A DNA stretch of 64,000 bases from Actinacidiphila epipremni (GTDB taxonomy: Bacteria; Actinomycetota; Actinomycetes; Streptomycetales; Streptomycetaceae), in NCBI RefSeq assembly GCF_012034175.1, contig NZ_JAATEJ010000022.1, positions 1 through 64,000 on the forward strand, read 5' to 3'. The position numbers and the translations under genes were made by a program. The notes below the pieces were generated by a model. It had not been told where the DNA came from. It did no database searches and saw only the letters and a list, made by a program, of their open reading frames with translations. Each line of letters begins with the position of its first letter. Positions within the stretch are counted from its first letter, which is position 1. Positions 25,439 through 32,641 of this stretch are shown here, one piece after another.

Positions 25439-26071
25439 GTGATCCCCGTCGACGTACTCGAGGAGACCAAGGAACAGTACGTGCAGAACATCGTTGCGGT
25501 GTGGCAGTCCGCGACGCCGGAGCAGATGTTCCGCGGACGAGCCTGGTACCGGACGGCGCACGACCTCGCCAAGACGATCGCCGGCGGGAACGCCCGTACC
25601 GGCGCCGGCGTGATCGCCGCGCTCTCGGCCAACAAATCCTGGTCGGAGAACTGCCGTCTGGCGCGGGTGGCATGCGGTACGACGGGCCTGGCGTCCGGGC
25701 ACTTTCCGGACGCCCTGCGGAAAGCGACGACCATCCTGGCCGGCACCGACCCGCAGGACGTACTGCCGATGGAACGGAAGACCGGCCACTTCTTCCGCTG
25801 CATCGCCGACCCCGACGACCCCGAGGCCATCGTCGTGGACCGGCACGCGCACGACGTAGCCGTAGGGCAGACGTACGGGAACCGTGAGCGCGGACTGTCC
25901 GCCGCCCGCCGGTACGAGTTGCCGGCGCGGTGCTACCGCGAGGCAGCGGAGCGGCTGGGCGAACTGCCCAGCACGGTGCAGGCGGTGACCTGGGTTGTCC
26001 ATACCGACCGCGTCGCCGGTACCGGTACCCGCGCTCCGCGGCCCAGCGAGGTGATGGCACTCGCGGCCTGA
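25439..26071 (+). CDS. Actinophage-like protein with HhH-GPD-like pattern (DUF7178-type)
   Basis: A 210-aa protein resembling a family common in actinobacteriophages and their hosts. GAGVIAALSANKSWSENCRLA, then DVLPMERKTGHFFRCIADP and EAIVVDRHAHDVAVGQTYG recall the helix-hairpin-helix DNA glycosylase core: in endonuclease III a Lys in a Gly-x-x-(R/K)-K-T segment and an Asp in a VDTHV segment are catalytic, and the equivalents here are RKT and VVDRHAH. That comparison is mine and needs a structure search. The start is GTG 25439 with AAGAAGGGAG upstream; longer frames from 25118 cover the two hairpins. A possible role in base excision or phage-derived DNA processing is inference. Confidence 0.65.
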   Translation: MIPVDVLEETKEQYVQNIVAVWQSATPEQMFRGRAWYRTAHDLAKTIAGGNARTGAGVIAALSANKSWSENCRLARVACGTTGLASGHFPDALRKATTILAGTDPQDVLPMERKTGHFFRCIADPDDPEAIVVDRHAHDVAVGQTYGNRERGLSAARRYELPARCYREAAERLGELPSTVQAVTWVVHTDRVAGTGTRAPRPSEVMALAA

Positions 26072-26189
26072 TCGCTCTGTGCGCCCGCGTCGCAGCGTCT
26101 CCTTGGTGAGCCCGCGGCCCATAGCTTCCGCCGCAACAGGCCACCACCTCCACGGCTCTGCTGCCCCGCAGGCAGAGTCCTTCCCACGC

Positions 26190-26231
26190 CTGGGCACCTC
26201 CGTCCCTCCCTCACCCCCCGGAGGTGCCCGG
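26190..26231. terminator. Inverted repeat between 26071 and 26259
   Basis: GGGCACCTCCG (26192-26202) pairs with CGGAGGTGCCC (26219-26229), an 11-bp perfect stem extended by a G-T pair, with a 16-nt pyrimidine-rich loop. It ends 28 nt before ATG 26259. It may terminate transcription from the gene ending at 26071 or structure the leader of the next one. Confidence 0.5.
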
Positions 26232-26258
26232 GTCCTTTCAGCAAACGGAAAGAGAGTC

Positions 26259-26740
26259 ATGCCTCGGACCGGTGCTCCACCGACATCCGTCAGGCCATCC
26301 GCGACCGCGAGGCCCCCTCGGTCGTCGCCCTCCAAGGCGACGGCCTCGTCGTCTTCTCCGACTACGACTACCACCGCGACCGCGACACCGCCGCTGCCTT
26401 CGAACGCCGCGCCGCGGACAAGGCCCACGAAATCCACGCCGTCCGTTTCGCCTTCGCCGTCCCCCAGATCTGGCGCCCCACCGACACCGGCATCAACGCC
26501 CGCGGCGTCTCCAACAACCCCCTGCGCGAAGACGAACGCGAAGTCATCGCCTGGCTGGCCTACGACGCCACCGAGGGCGTCGACTACGGCCACGTCCCCT
26601 ACACTCGCCGCCCCAACGGCAAGCCTGTCTTCGACGACCCCGAAATCTTCACCGACCCGGTCCAGCCCTTCGAGCGCTACCCGGGCTGGCTCCTCCTGCG
26701 CCTCGTACTCAACCACGAAGACGAACGCGATGGCTTGTGA
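26259..26740 (+). pseudogene. Frame-disrupted coding sequence, function unknown
   Basis: A well-biased reading frame runs from about 26273 to the TGA at 26738-26740 (155 codons: STDIRQAIRDREAPSVVALQ, later VIAWLAYDATEGVDYGHVPY, ending LLLRLVLNHEDERDGL), but it has no ATG, GTG or TTG start. The only good start, ATG 26259 with GGAAAGAGAG upstream, is in a different frame and would need a one-base shift between ~26262 and 26272. So this is either a mutated gene, a sequencing error or a programmed shift. The alternative frames from 26079 and 26224 encode Thr/Pro/Arg low-complexity sequence and are shadows. I recognise no family. It lies next to the leader of CRISPR array A. Confidence 0.6.
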
Positions 26741-26997
26741 GGTGTCATTCTTTGCGACACTTTGTATGTGTTCACTTGAACTGATTCCCTTGTCATGTCC
26801 CAATAGCCGCTCAGATGACCGCCGCTCGCACGGCATGCGCCCCTAACCTGTGATATCGCGCCCTTTAGCCACCATTGGCCGCTTACACTCTGGCTATGAG
26901 CGAGCCGTTCCTCCAAGCACGTGACCGACCGGCAGGGGCGGAAGCGCCAATTGGCAAAGCGATTGCAAACCGCTCCTGACATCGCAGGTCAGCAAGG
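26741..26997 (+). promoter_or_regulatory. Leader and promoter of CRISPR array A
   Basis: A non-coding region of lower G+C than its surroundings. A -10-like TATGAG (26895-26900) lies about 100 nt before the first repeat, preceded by CTTAC, and the array C leader has CTTAC plus TATACT at a similar distance. The last 44 nt (26954-26997) align with the last 44 nt of the array C leader (37418-37461): both have GCAAAG, TTGCAAACC and CGCAGGTCAG at identical spacing. This is the leader end where Cas1-Cas2 inserts new spacers. Confidence 0.75.
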
Positions 26998-27511
26998 GTC
27001 CTCTCCGCGCGAGCGGAGGTGCTCCGTGAAGGAGCCGCCGGTGGCGCCGGTGCCCGTGGTCCTCTCCGCGCGAGCGGAGGTGCTCCGGGAGTGGCCATGG
27101 CGGCATACAGCGGCGCGTTGTCCTCTCCGCGCGAGCGGAGGTGCTCCGATGCCGGCGGCGCGCTGCCGCTCGAAGAGAGCGTCCTCTCCGCGCGAGCGGA
27201 GGTGCTCCGGCGCCGTCGATTCGTGTTCTTCCTGGCTGGTGGTCCTCTCCGCGCGAGCGGAGGTGCTCCGTGGGCCCAGGACGAGCTGTTCTTCCTGCGG
27301 ATGTCCTCTCCGCGCGAGCGGAGGTGCTCCGTGCTGGCCCTCCCCTTCGCCGAAGTGCTGGTCGTCCTCTCCGCGCGAGCGGAGGTGCTCCGCCGAGGCA
27401 CTGCGGGAGAAGGAGCGGGCCGCAGTCCTCTCCGCGCGAGCGGAGGTGCCCCGCTGGAGGGCGTTACCCCGGCCGGCGGCGTCGAGTCCTCTCCGCGCGA
27501 GCGGAGCGCGC
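26998..27511 (+). CRISPR. CRISPR array A (type I-E), leader at left
   Basis: Eight 29-nt repeats begin at 26998, 27059, 27120, 27181, 27242, 27303, 27364 and 27425, then a chimeric ninth at 27486-27511. The period is 61 nt, i.e. 32-nt spacers. Repeats start GTCCTCTCC, contain the stem CTCCGC/GCGGAG and end with the handle GTGCTCCG. Repeat 8 has one substitution (GTGCCCCG). Decay towards the right plus the leader on the left give the polarity: newest spacers are at the left and transcription is on the plus strand. It lies downstream of cas2 but points the opposite way to the cas operon. There are eight spacers, and the sources cannot be named without a search. Confidence 0.95.
27486..27511. 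repeat. Chimeric junction repeat joining arrays A and B
   Basis: The left part (GTCCTCTCC and the stem) is in the array A register and orientation. The right end (GAGCGCGC) matches the outer end of array B repeats, which are inverted. Exact 32-nt spacers flank it on both sides (27454-27485 and 27512-27543) when each register is used. It therefore serves as the terminal repeat of both arrays. Confidence 0.8.
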
Positions 27512-27694
27512 CGCCGGGACGTCCAACTACCCTGCCCAGGCAGCGGGTCACCTCGGCTCGCGCGGAGCGCGCCAGGTGCTGACGTCGCTCACTCGTGTAG
27601 CGCGCGGGTCACCTCCGCTCGCGCGGAGCGCGCCCGCCGTTGGCGCCCACCTGCGGGAGCGGATGCGGGTCACCTCCGCTCGCGCGGAGCGCGC
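27512..27694 (-). CRISPR. CRISPR array B, inverted and leaderless
   Basis: Three repeats at 27544-27572, 27605-27633 and 27666-27694, read on the minus strand, begin GCGCGCTCCGC and end GTGACCCG, with 32-nt spacers. The third spacer lies between 27512 and 27543, next to the chimeric repeat. The repeat type equals that of the two-repeat relic at 34310 and differs from arrays A and C at both ends. The first repeat starts only 18 nt after the cas2 stop, so there is no room for a leader; the 18 nt may be a spacer remnant. It could be transcribed by read-through of the cas operon but is unlikely to acquire spacers. Confidence 0.88.
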
Positions 27695-27712
27695 TCTTCC
27701 TGGCGTGGGCCG

Positions 27713-28024
27713 TTAGAAGGGCTTTGCCGCTTCTTGGCTTTCCCTGCGGAAGGCGATGAGTGTCATGCCGTCGAAGTCGAGGGGTTCGCGGCGTTGGGTG
27801 CCGGTGGTGCGGAGGGTGAAGCCTTGTTCGTTGTCGGCGGGGTGGGCCAGGACGGCGGTGCCGGCGGCGGTGGAGGCGGAGACGGCGGCCCAGAGTTCTT
27901 CGCGGACTTTGGCTGAGACGGAGCCGATGTAGAGCTCGGGGGTGACTTCGAGGAGCCAGCGGGTGAGGGCGCCGCGGAGGTGGTCGGGGACGGCGGTGGC
28001 GGCGATGACGGTCATGGAGGGCAT
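27713..28024 (-). CDS. cas2: CRISPR integrase subunit Cas2 (type I-E)
   Basis: A 103-aa Cas2e protein: MPSMTVIAATAVPDHLRGAL at the start, RWLLEVTPELYIGSVSAKVREELW in the ferredoxin-like core and LDFDGMTLIAFRR near the end, as in type I-E Cas2. It dimerises and bridges two Cas1 dimers during spacer integration. ATG 28024 has GGGAGG seven nt upstream and lies 23 nt after the cas1 stop; the longer frame up to 29560 is a shadow of cas1/cas6. It is last gene of the cas operon. CRISPR array B begins 18 nt beyond its stop, without a leader. Confidence 0.95.
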   Translation of the reverse strand: MPSMTVIAATAVPDHLRGALTRWLLEVTPELYIGSVSAKVREELWAAVSASTAAGTAVLAHPADNEQGFTLRTTGTQRREPLDFDGMTLIAFRRESQEAAKPF

Positions 28025-28047
28025 GGCAAGGGCCTCCCGCAAAAAGG

Positions 28048-29052
28048 TCAGGTGGCGTGGTTGGTGCCGCCGGGGATGGGGCCGGTGACGGGGTCCCAGA
28101 GGTCGACGAGGGTCTCTTCGGGGTCGGGGGCTTCGTGGTGGGTGTCGGGGTCGAGGAGGTGCTGGATGTCGGTGACGATGCGCGGGAGGAGTTGGAACAG
28201 GCGCAGGCCGTCGCGGAAGGAGCGGCGGGCTTCGGCTTCGGGGTTGGTGGAGGCGTGCAGGGAGAAGGCGAGGGGGATGGTGAGGTCGGCTTTGTAGAGG
28301 TCGGCGATGTCGTAGACGAAGGCTTGCTGGTTGCCGTTGTGGACAAAGCCGAGGGCCGGTGAGCAGCCCAGGGCGAGGATCGCGGCGTGGACGATGCCGT
28401 ACAGGCAGGTGTTCGCGGCCGACAGGGCGAGGTTGACGGGGTCCTGGGTGTCCCAGGAGTCGGGGTCGTAGGCGCGGCGGAACCGGCCGATCTTGTACTG
28501 GCGGGCCAGGAGTTGGTAGTGGGCGCGCACCCGTTGGCCTTCCATGCCGCGCAGTTGGTTCAGGGTGCTGCCGGCCGGTGCGGTGCCGGGGCCGAAGCGC
28601 TGTTCGTACATGGCGTGGGCGACGGCCAGGCGGCGGGTGTCGTCGGCCCAGGCGCGGACCTGGCGTTCCAGCCAGGTGGTGGTCAGGGAGTCCGGGAGGG
28701 TCGCGGCGTAGCAGCGCACTCCGCCGGATCCGGTGATCAGTACGGTCGTGCCGTGGCGGGCGAAGGTGGCCAGCGCCCGGGCGGTGATGGAGGTGCCGGG
28801 CCCGAGCAGGACGCAGGCCAGTGCGGCGGTGGGCAGGTAGAGGGTTTCGGTGCCGCGCTGCGGGCTGCTGACCTCGGCGCACACCCCGGTGTCGTCCTGG
28901 TGGATCCGGACGATGTCGAGGTAGAGGAAGGACAGCGAGTCCGCGACGCGCGGCAGCATCGCCACGGTCGGCGCGGCCAGCTTGCGCCGCGCATCCCCCG
29001 GGCCGAGCCCGCGACCGGCGGCGGGGGGCCGGCGGCGGGCGGGGGCGCTCAC
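28048..29052 (-). CDS. cas1: CRISPR integrase Cas1 (type I-E)
   Basis: A 334-aa Cas1e protein. The N-terminal beta domain contains LSFLYLDIVRIHQDDTGVCA. The catalytic helical domain shows the metal ligands Glu in LRGMEGQRVRAHY, His in LGFVHNGNQQAFVYD and Asp in IADLYKADLTIPLAF. It integrates protospacers at the leader-repeat junction with Cas2. GTG 29052 overlaps the cas6 stop (GTGA). The N-terminal ~25 residues before the first strand are longer than usual and Arg/Pro-rich; an internal ATG is possible. No fusion or missing residue was noticed. Confidence 0.95.
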   Translation of the reverse strand: MSAPARRRPPAAGRGLGPGDARRKLAAPTVAMLPRVADSLSFLYLDIVRIHQDDTGVCAEVSSPQRGTETLYLPTAALACVLLGPGTSITARALATFARHGTTVLITGSGGVRCYAATLPDSLTTTWLERQVRAWADDTRRLAVAHAMYEQRFGPGTAPAGSTLNQLRGMEGQRVRAHYQLLARQYKIGRFRRAYDPDSWDTQDPVNLALSAANTCLYGIVHAAILALGCSPALGFVHNGNQQAFVYDIADLYKADLTIPLAFSLHASTNPEAEARRSFRDGLRLFQLLPRIVTDIQHLLDPDTHHEAPDPEETLVDLWDPVTGPIPGGTNHAT

Positions 29053-29726
29053 CCCACCGCCCTGGCGGGGGCGATGGACAGCAGCCCGCACCCGTACGCC
29101 TTGCCCCGCCCGATCCCCTCGACGATCTTCGCCCGCAGCAGGTCGGGGTCGGTGATGGTGGCGGTGCCGTCGAACCGGGTGCGGTTGTGGCGGATCCGCT
29201 GCTGCGCCGCCGGCCCGCTCCTCCCCCGCTGGGCGCGGATGGAGTCCAGAGGCAGCGAGGTGAGGGTGGCCGGACGCAGCCCGCAGGTCTCGGCCTGGCG
29301 CGCCCACCACTCGTCCGCCGCCGCGCCGCCGAGCGCGACCACCGCGGGCAGGCCGTAGGCGGCGCGGGTGGTCGCCCCCGGTTTACGGACCGGGCTCGCC
29401 ACACACCGGTACCGGACCGCGAGCCCGGCGCGCAGGGCGTCCAGCAGCGGGTCCAGCGGGCGGGAGAGCACGGTGCCGTAGCCGTCGGGCAGCCGGGCGG
29501 TGTCCGGCTCGTACGTGGACTGCAGCAGGATGTGCGTCCCCGCAGGCGTGTCCTCCGCACGGAACAGCACGCCGAGCTTGGCGCGGGCGTCCGAGCCGAG
29601 ACCGTCGGGGAACATCGACATCAACCGGCGGTGCAGGTGCACCGCCGACCCGCTGCCGGTCAGGTCCTGGCCGGCCGCGCGGTTGCGCGGGTCGGGGATG
29701 ATGCGCGTGAGCCAGACGTTCACCAC
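29049..29726 (-). CDS. cas6e: CRISPR pre-crRNA endoribonuclease Cas6e
   Basis: A 225-aa CasE/Cas6e protein: VWLTRIIPDPRNRAAGQDL at the start, the catalytic-region His in SAVHLHRRLMSMFPDG, and the Gly-rich C-terminal RAKIVEGIGRGKAYGCGLLS that binds the repeat stem. It cuts the repeat hairpin, leaving an 8-nt 5' handle. Three handle variants exist here (GTGCTCCG, GTGTCCCG, GTGACCCG) with the same stem, so one Cas6e should process all. The start overlaps the cas5 3' end by 7 nt and the stop overlaps cas1 as GTGA. Confidence 0.95.
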   Translation of the reverse strand: MVNVWLTRIIPDPRNRAAGQDLTGSGSAVHLHRRLMSMFPDGLGSDARAKLGVLFRAEDTPAGTHILLQSTYEPDTARLPDGYGTVLSRPLDPLLDALRAGLAVRYRCVASPVRKPGATTRAAYGLPAVVALGGAAADEWWARQAETCGLRPATLTSLPLDSIRAQRGRSGPAAQQRIRHNRTRFDGTATITDPDLLRAKIVEGIGRGKAYGCGLLSIAPARAVG

Positions 29727-30601
29727 AGCCCCCCATCGGTCTCGGTGGAGCGGTTGGTCGTGAGGTAGTCGGCGAGCGCGCCGAGCGCGTCCGCGCCCAG
29801 GCCCGCGTACCGGGCGTCGGGCAGCAGCACCGCCCGCCGGTAGAGCGGCCGGGCCCGATACGTACGCTGCCCCGGCGCGAACGACACCGGGTCGTCACCC
29901 ATGTCCGAGACCGGAACCGTACCGTCGTCGCTGCCGGGGGCCGTCGCCGAGGCGGGAACCGGCAACCGGTCCAGCGGCTGGTCGGACACGAACTCCACCG
30001 CACGGCCCGCACCCCGCGGGACCCGCGCCGACAACGGCAACCCGACCAGATGACGCAGCACGTCGCCGCTGCGGCCCAGCAGCAACGGCCCCTCCGGCGG
30101 ACACGCCCTACGCCCCAAGAACAGCGGCCACCGCGGGCACCGCAACGCGGCAGCGCACTCGTCCAGCAACACCTCGTGCGCCCCCGGGCCTCCGCCGGGC
30201 GGCACGGTGACCGCGGCGGTGAACGCCGCATCGGCCAGATAGTGACGGTGGCTGACCAACGTCCCCGTATCCCCCGGCCGCTTCCCGCCCTCGGCCGTCG
30301 TGACCGTCCGGTCCGCCGGCAACCCGCCACCGACCGTGTGCAGATCACGCAGCAGCACCCCGGGCCGGTCCACCCGCACCGTCACCGACAACCCCGCCAG
30401 ATCACCCACCGACTCCGTACGCGCACGGCCCAAAGCCGCAGCCAGCAGACCGACAATCCCCGAACGGGTCGGGAAACCGGCCGTGTCACGGTCGTTGAAA
30501 TAGCTGTGCTCACCCCACGACTGCAACGGCCCCGTCAACCGCAACAACAACCCGGACACCGCAGCCACACCGGCCGGAGCGAGAGCGGTCTCGGTGGTCA
30601 C
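29720..30601 (-). CDS. cas5e: Cascade subunit Cas5 (type I-E)
   Basis: A 293-aa CasD/Cas5e protein with the usual N-terminal LLLRLTGPLQSWGEHSYF, then RDTAGFPTRSGIVGLLAAALGR and LVSHRHYLADAAFTAAV. It caps the 5' handle of the crRNA in Cascade. GTG 30601 overlaps the cas7 stop (GTGA). The segment around residues 200-250 (PVPASATAPGSDDGTVPVSD) is a low-complexity insertion longer than in the Escherichia coli protein. It belongs to the coupled block cas7-cas5-cas6-cas1. Confidence 0.95.
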   Translation of the reverse strand: MTTETALAPAGVAAVSGLLLRLTGPLQSWGEHSYFNDRDTAGFPTRSGIVGLLAAALGRARTESVGDLAGLSVTVRVDRPGVLLRDLHTVGGGLPADRTVTTAEGGKRPGDTGTLVSHRHYLADAAFTAAVTVPPGGGPGAHEVLLDECAAALRCPRWPLFLGRRACPPEGPLLLGRSGDVLRHLVGLPLSARVPRGAGRAVEFVSDQPLDRLPVPASATAPGSDDGTVPVSDMGDDPVSFAPGQRTYRARPLYRRAVLLPDARYAGLGADALGALADYLTTNRSTETDGGLW

Positions 30602-31791
30602 GCCGCGGCCTCCGCCGAGCTGCCGTCCAGCGCGGAATCGACGGCCTCACGCACCAGAGCGTCGAAGGACGTCTTGCGCGCACCCAGCCCCGACAGGTCG
30701 GCAGCCGGGATCTCGCCCGCGGGCAGCCCCGCCCAGGACGCCGCCAGCACCCGGTCCTTGCCGAGTAGGCCGTTGGCGGCGCTCGCATACGCCGCGAGCT
30801 GGCGCACCGACGGCTGCACGTAACCCCCCTCCGGCGTGGCCGCGACCGGCTTCTCGAACGCCGCCGCAAACGACAACGGCCGGTCGGAACGCACAGCGAC
30901 ATGCACCAGATCAGGGATGGTGTGCGGGGCGGTCGCGTTCTTCTTCGCCTGTGGCAACGACGTGATGAACGACGACAAGAACGCCCCCGCCAGATCCCGG
31001 GCCGCCTGAACGTCCGGCCCGAGATTGGCCGCCAGATCCCGCAGGTCGATCGTGGCGTAGCGGTAGAACGTGCCCGCGCTGAACTCCGCGTTGCCCATGT
31101 GACCGCTGCCGGTCGCGTCGTTCCACGAATCGGTGATGTCATCGACCGCGGAGAAGTAGTCGAGCTCGACATCGGAACGGTGCGTGGTCAGGGCGTGCGC
31201 GACCTGGACCGCACCGTCGACACCCGCATCATCAACCTCGGCGAGCATCCGCCCGAACAAGTCGACGACCCCGTTACGCGTACGCAGGATCTCCTCGACG
31301 CGCTTCTTGGGCAGCACACTCTTGTCGCCGGCCTTCTTGACGTCCTTGGCCTTCTCCAACTCCTCGCGGTGCTCCTCGACCAGCGCCACCAGGTCGGCGA
31401 CTGCCGGCTCCGGCAGGTAGATCATCGCGTTGGTCAGCACCTTGTTGACGATGACCTGATTGTCGCGGTCCTTGCCCAGCTCGAACTTGATGCTGCTGCC
31501 CGCCGCAACATGCGCACCCGCCCGCCGGGCCAACGCCTCCGGCCACTCCTTCACCACAAGCTCACGGGTGACCCGCTCCCCGATACGACGCGTACGCAGG
31601 GTGTACTGCCCCGTCAGCTCCTCGAACCGCTCCCGCACCGCACGCTTCCACGACTGACTGCTGACGCGCGTGCGCAGCGCGTTGCCGTACTGCACGGTCT
31701 TGACGGAGTTGGTGTCGTCCCGGTTGAGGTTGGAGAACGGCACGGACTGCAGGATGTGGATGTCGACGAAACGGGCGTGCTCTGTGCTCAT
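30598..31791 (-). CDS. cas7e: Cascade backbone subunit Cas7 (Cse4/CasC)
   Basis: A 397-aa CasC protein. FVDIHILQSVPFSNLNRDDTN at the N-terminus, KTVQYGNALRTRVSSQSWKR and HMGNAEFSAGTFYRYATIDL are hallmarks of Cas7e. Six copies would coat the crRNA. It starts 54 nt after cas11 and overlaps cas5 as GTGA. Its length is slightly above the family average because of a charged insert (EEHREELEKAKDVKKAGDKS at ~135-155). No unusual feature in the RNA-binding core was noticed. Confidence 0.96.
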   Translation of the reverse strand: MSTEHARFVDIHILQSVPFSNLNRDDTNSVKTVQYGNALRTRVSSQSWKRAVRERFEELTGQYTLRTRRIGERVTRELVVKEWPEALARRAGAHVAAGSSIKFELGKDRDNQVIVNKVLTNAMIYLPEPAVADLVALVEEHREELEKAKDVKKAGDKSVLPKKRVEEILRTRNGVVDLFGRMLAEVDDAGVDGAVQVAHALTTHRSDVELDYFSAVDDITDSWNDATGSGHMGNAEFSAGTFYRYATIDLRDLAANLGPDVQAARDLAGAFLSSFITSLPQAKKNATAPHTIPDLVHVAVRSDRPLSFAAAFEKPVAATPEGGYVQPSVRQLAAYASAANGLLGKDRVLAASWAGLPAGEIPAADLSGLGARKTSFDALVREAVDSALDGSSAEAAA

Positions 31792-31845
31792 GGTGTGACT
31801 CCGTGGTGAGGAAAAGGGCTGTTCGTGGGGTGACCGGTTGCTGGC

Positions 31846-32571
31846 CTACTGGTCTGTGTCGGGGTTTTGGGACTCGTCGGCGTCGGCGGCGTTCGCGGCG
31901 TCGTTCCTGCTCTTGGCGAGGGGTGAATAGAAGTCCTGGAGCCAGCGGCGCGAAATGCGTCCCTGCAGGGCCGGCCAGACCGTCAGGTCGGCAATCAGTC
32001 GGGCGTAGTCGACCGGCGCGTCGGCGTCACGCAGGAACCGCACGGCCGACGGTAGATGGCGGTGCAGGCCGTCCAGACTCTGCCGGGTCAGCAGGTGCAA
32101 CCGCGTCTCGGCGGTGGACTGACGGATCTCGCGGCTGTTGCCGCCCGCGAGGACTGCGGCGGCGAAGGCGGCGCCGAGGCTTTCGCCTTGCAGCTTCCCG
32201 GTGATACCTGTCTCGGGGGCGTCGTCCGGCTCAGCCGTTGGCGTCCGGCCGTCGGCGTGTTCCGTGCTCGGCTCCGGTTCGGGTTCGTCGTGGGCGAAGC
32301 TGTGCCGGGGGCGCTCGGCGATCAGCGAGGCGACGGTGTAGTACGCCCGCTGCTCGGCGGCGGGGGTGTCCGCGCCCTGGGGCAGCCACCGCGTGAGGAT
32401 CCGGTGCATCCCGCGGACGTAGCGGACGTCGTCCAGGCCGCGGCCGAGCCCCTTACGCAGGATCGTTCGCGCGCCAGGGTCGGTGCGACAGATGTACTCG
32501 ACCCATCGCACGTACGCCTGGTAGCGGTTGGGGCGGTCTACGGAGCTTTTGGGCTCGGTCATGGTGGTCAT
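31846..32571 (-). CDS. cas11e: Cascade small subunit Cas11 (Cse2/CasB)
   Basis: A 241-aa CasB protein, all-helical, with RYQAYVRWVEYICRTDPGAR near the N-terminus, LRKGLGRGLDDVRYVRGMHR and the C-terminal VRFLRDADAPVDYARLIADL. It stabilises the non-target strand in Cascade. I prefer ATG 32571 because GGAAGG lies 5 nt upstream; a TTG at 32589 is in frame. A long acidic insert (DEPEPEPSTEHADGRTPTAE at ~95-115) makes it larger than typical (~180 aa). It lies 70 nt after cas8e. Confidence 0.93.
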   Translation of the reverse strand: MTTMTEPKSSVDRPNRYQAYVRWVEYICRTDPGARTILRKGLGRGLDDVRYVRGMHRILTRWLPQGADTPAAEQRAYYTVASLIAERPRHSFAHDEPEPEPSTEHADGRTPTAEPDDAPETGITGKLQGESLGAAFAAAVLAGGNSREIRQSTAETRLHLLTRQSLDGLHRHLPSAVRFLRDADAPVDYARLIADLTVWPALQGRISRRWLQDFYSPLAKSRNDAANAADADESQNPDTDQ

Positions 32572-32641
32572 AGGGGCCTTCCAGGTCAATGAGGTTGGAG
32601 AGCCGGCTCGGGAGTAGTGAGGGCGGGGGCCGGCGGCCGGT

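Noticed and set aside
26079..26846. Thr/Pro-rich frame from 26079 and Arg/Pro-rich frame from 26224
   Set aside because: Typical out-of-frame translations of G/C-biased DNA; the third frame has normal composition and codon bias and is treated as the (disrupted) gene.
26883..27716. Long open frames on both strands rich in repeated PPLARRG or RASGGAP-like segments (also at 37440-38435)
   Set aside because: These are translations of the CRISPR repeats of arrays A, B and C, not proteins; the periodic motif equals the repeat period.
27713..29560. 615-aa frame containing cas2 at its end
   Set aside because: Only the last 103 codons are Cas2; the upstream part is a shadow of cas1 and cas6 and there is a good start at 28024.
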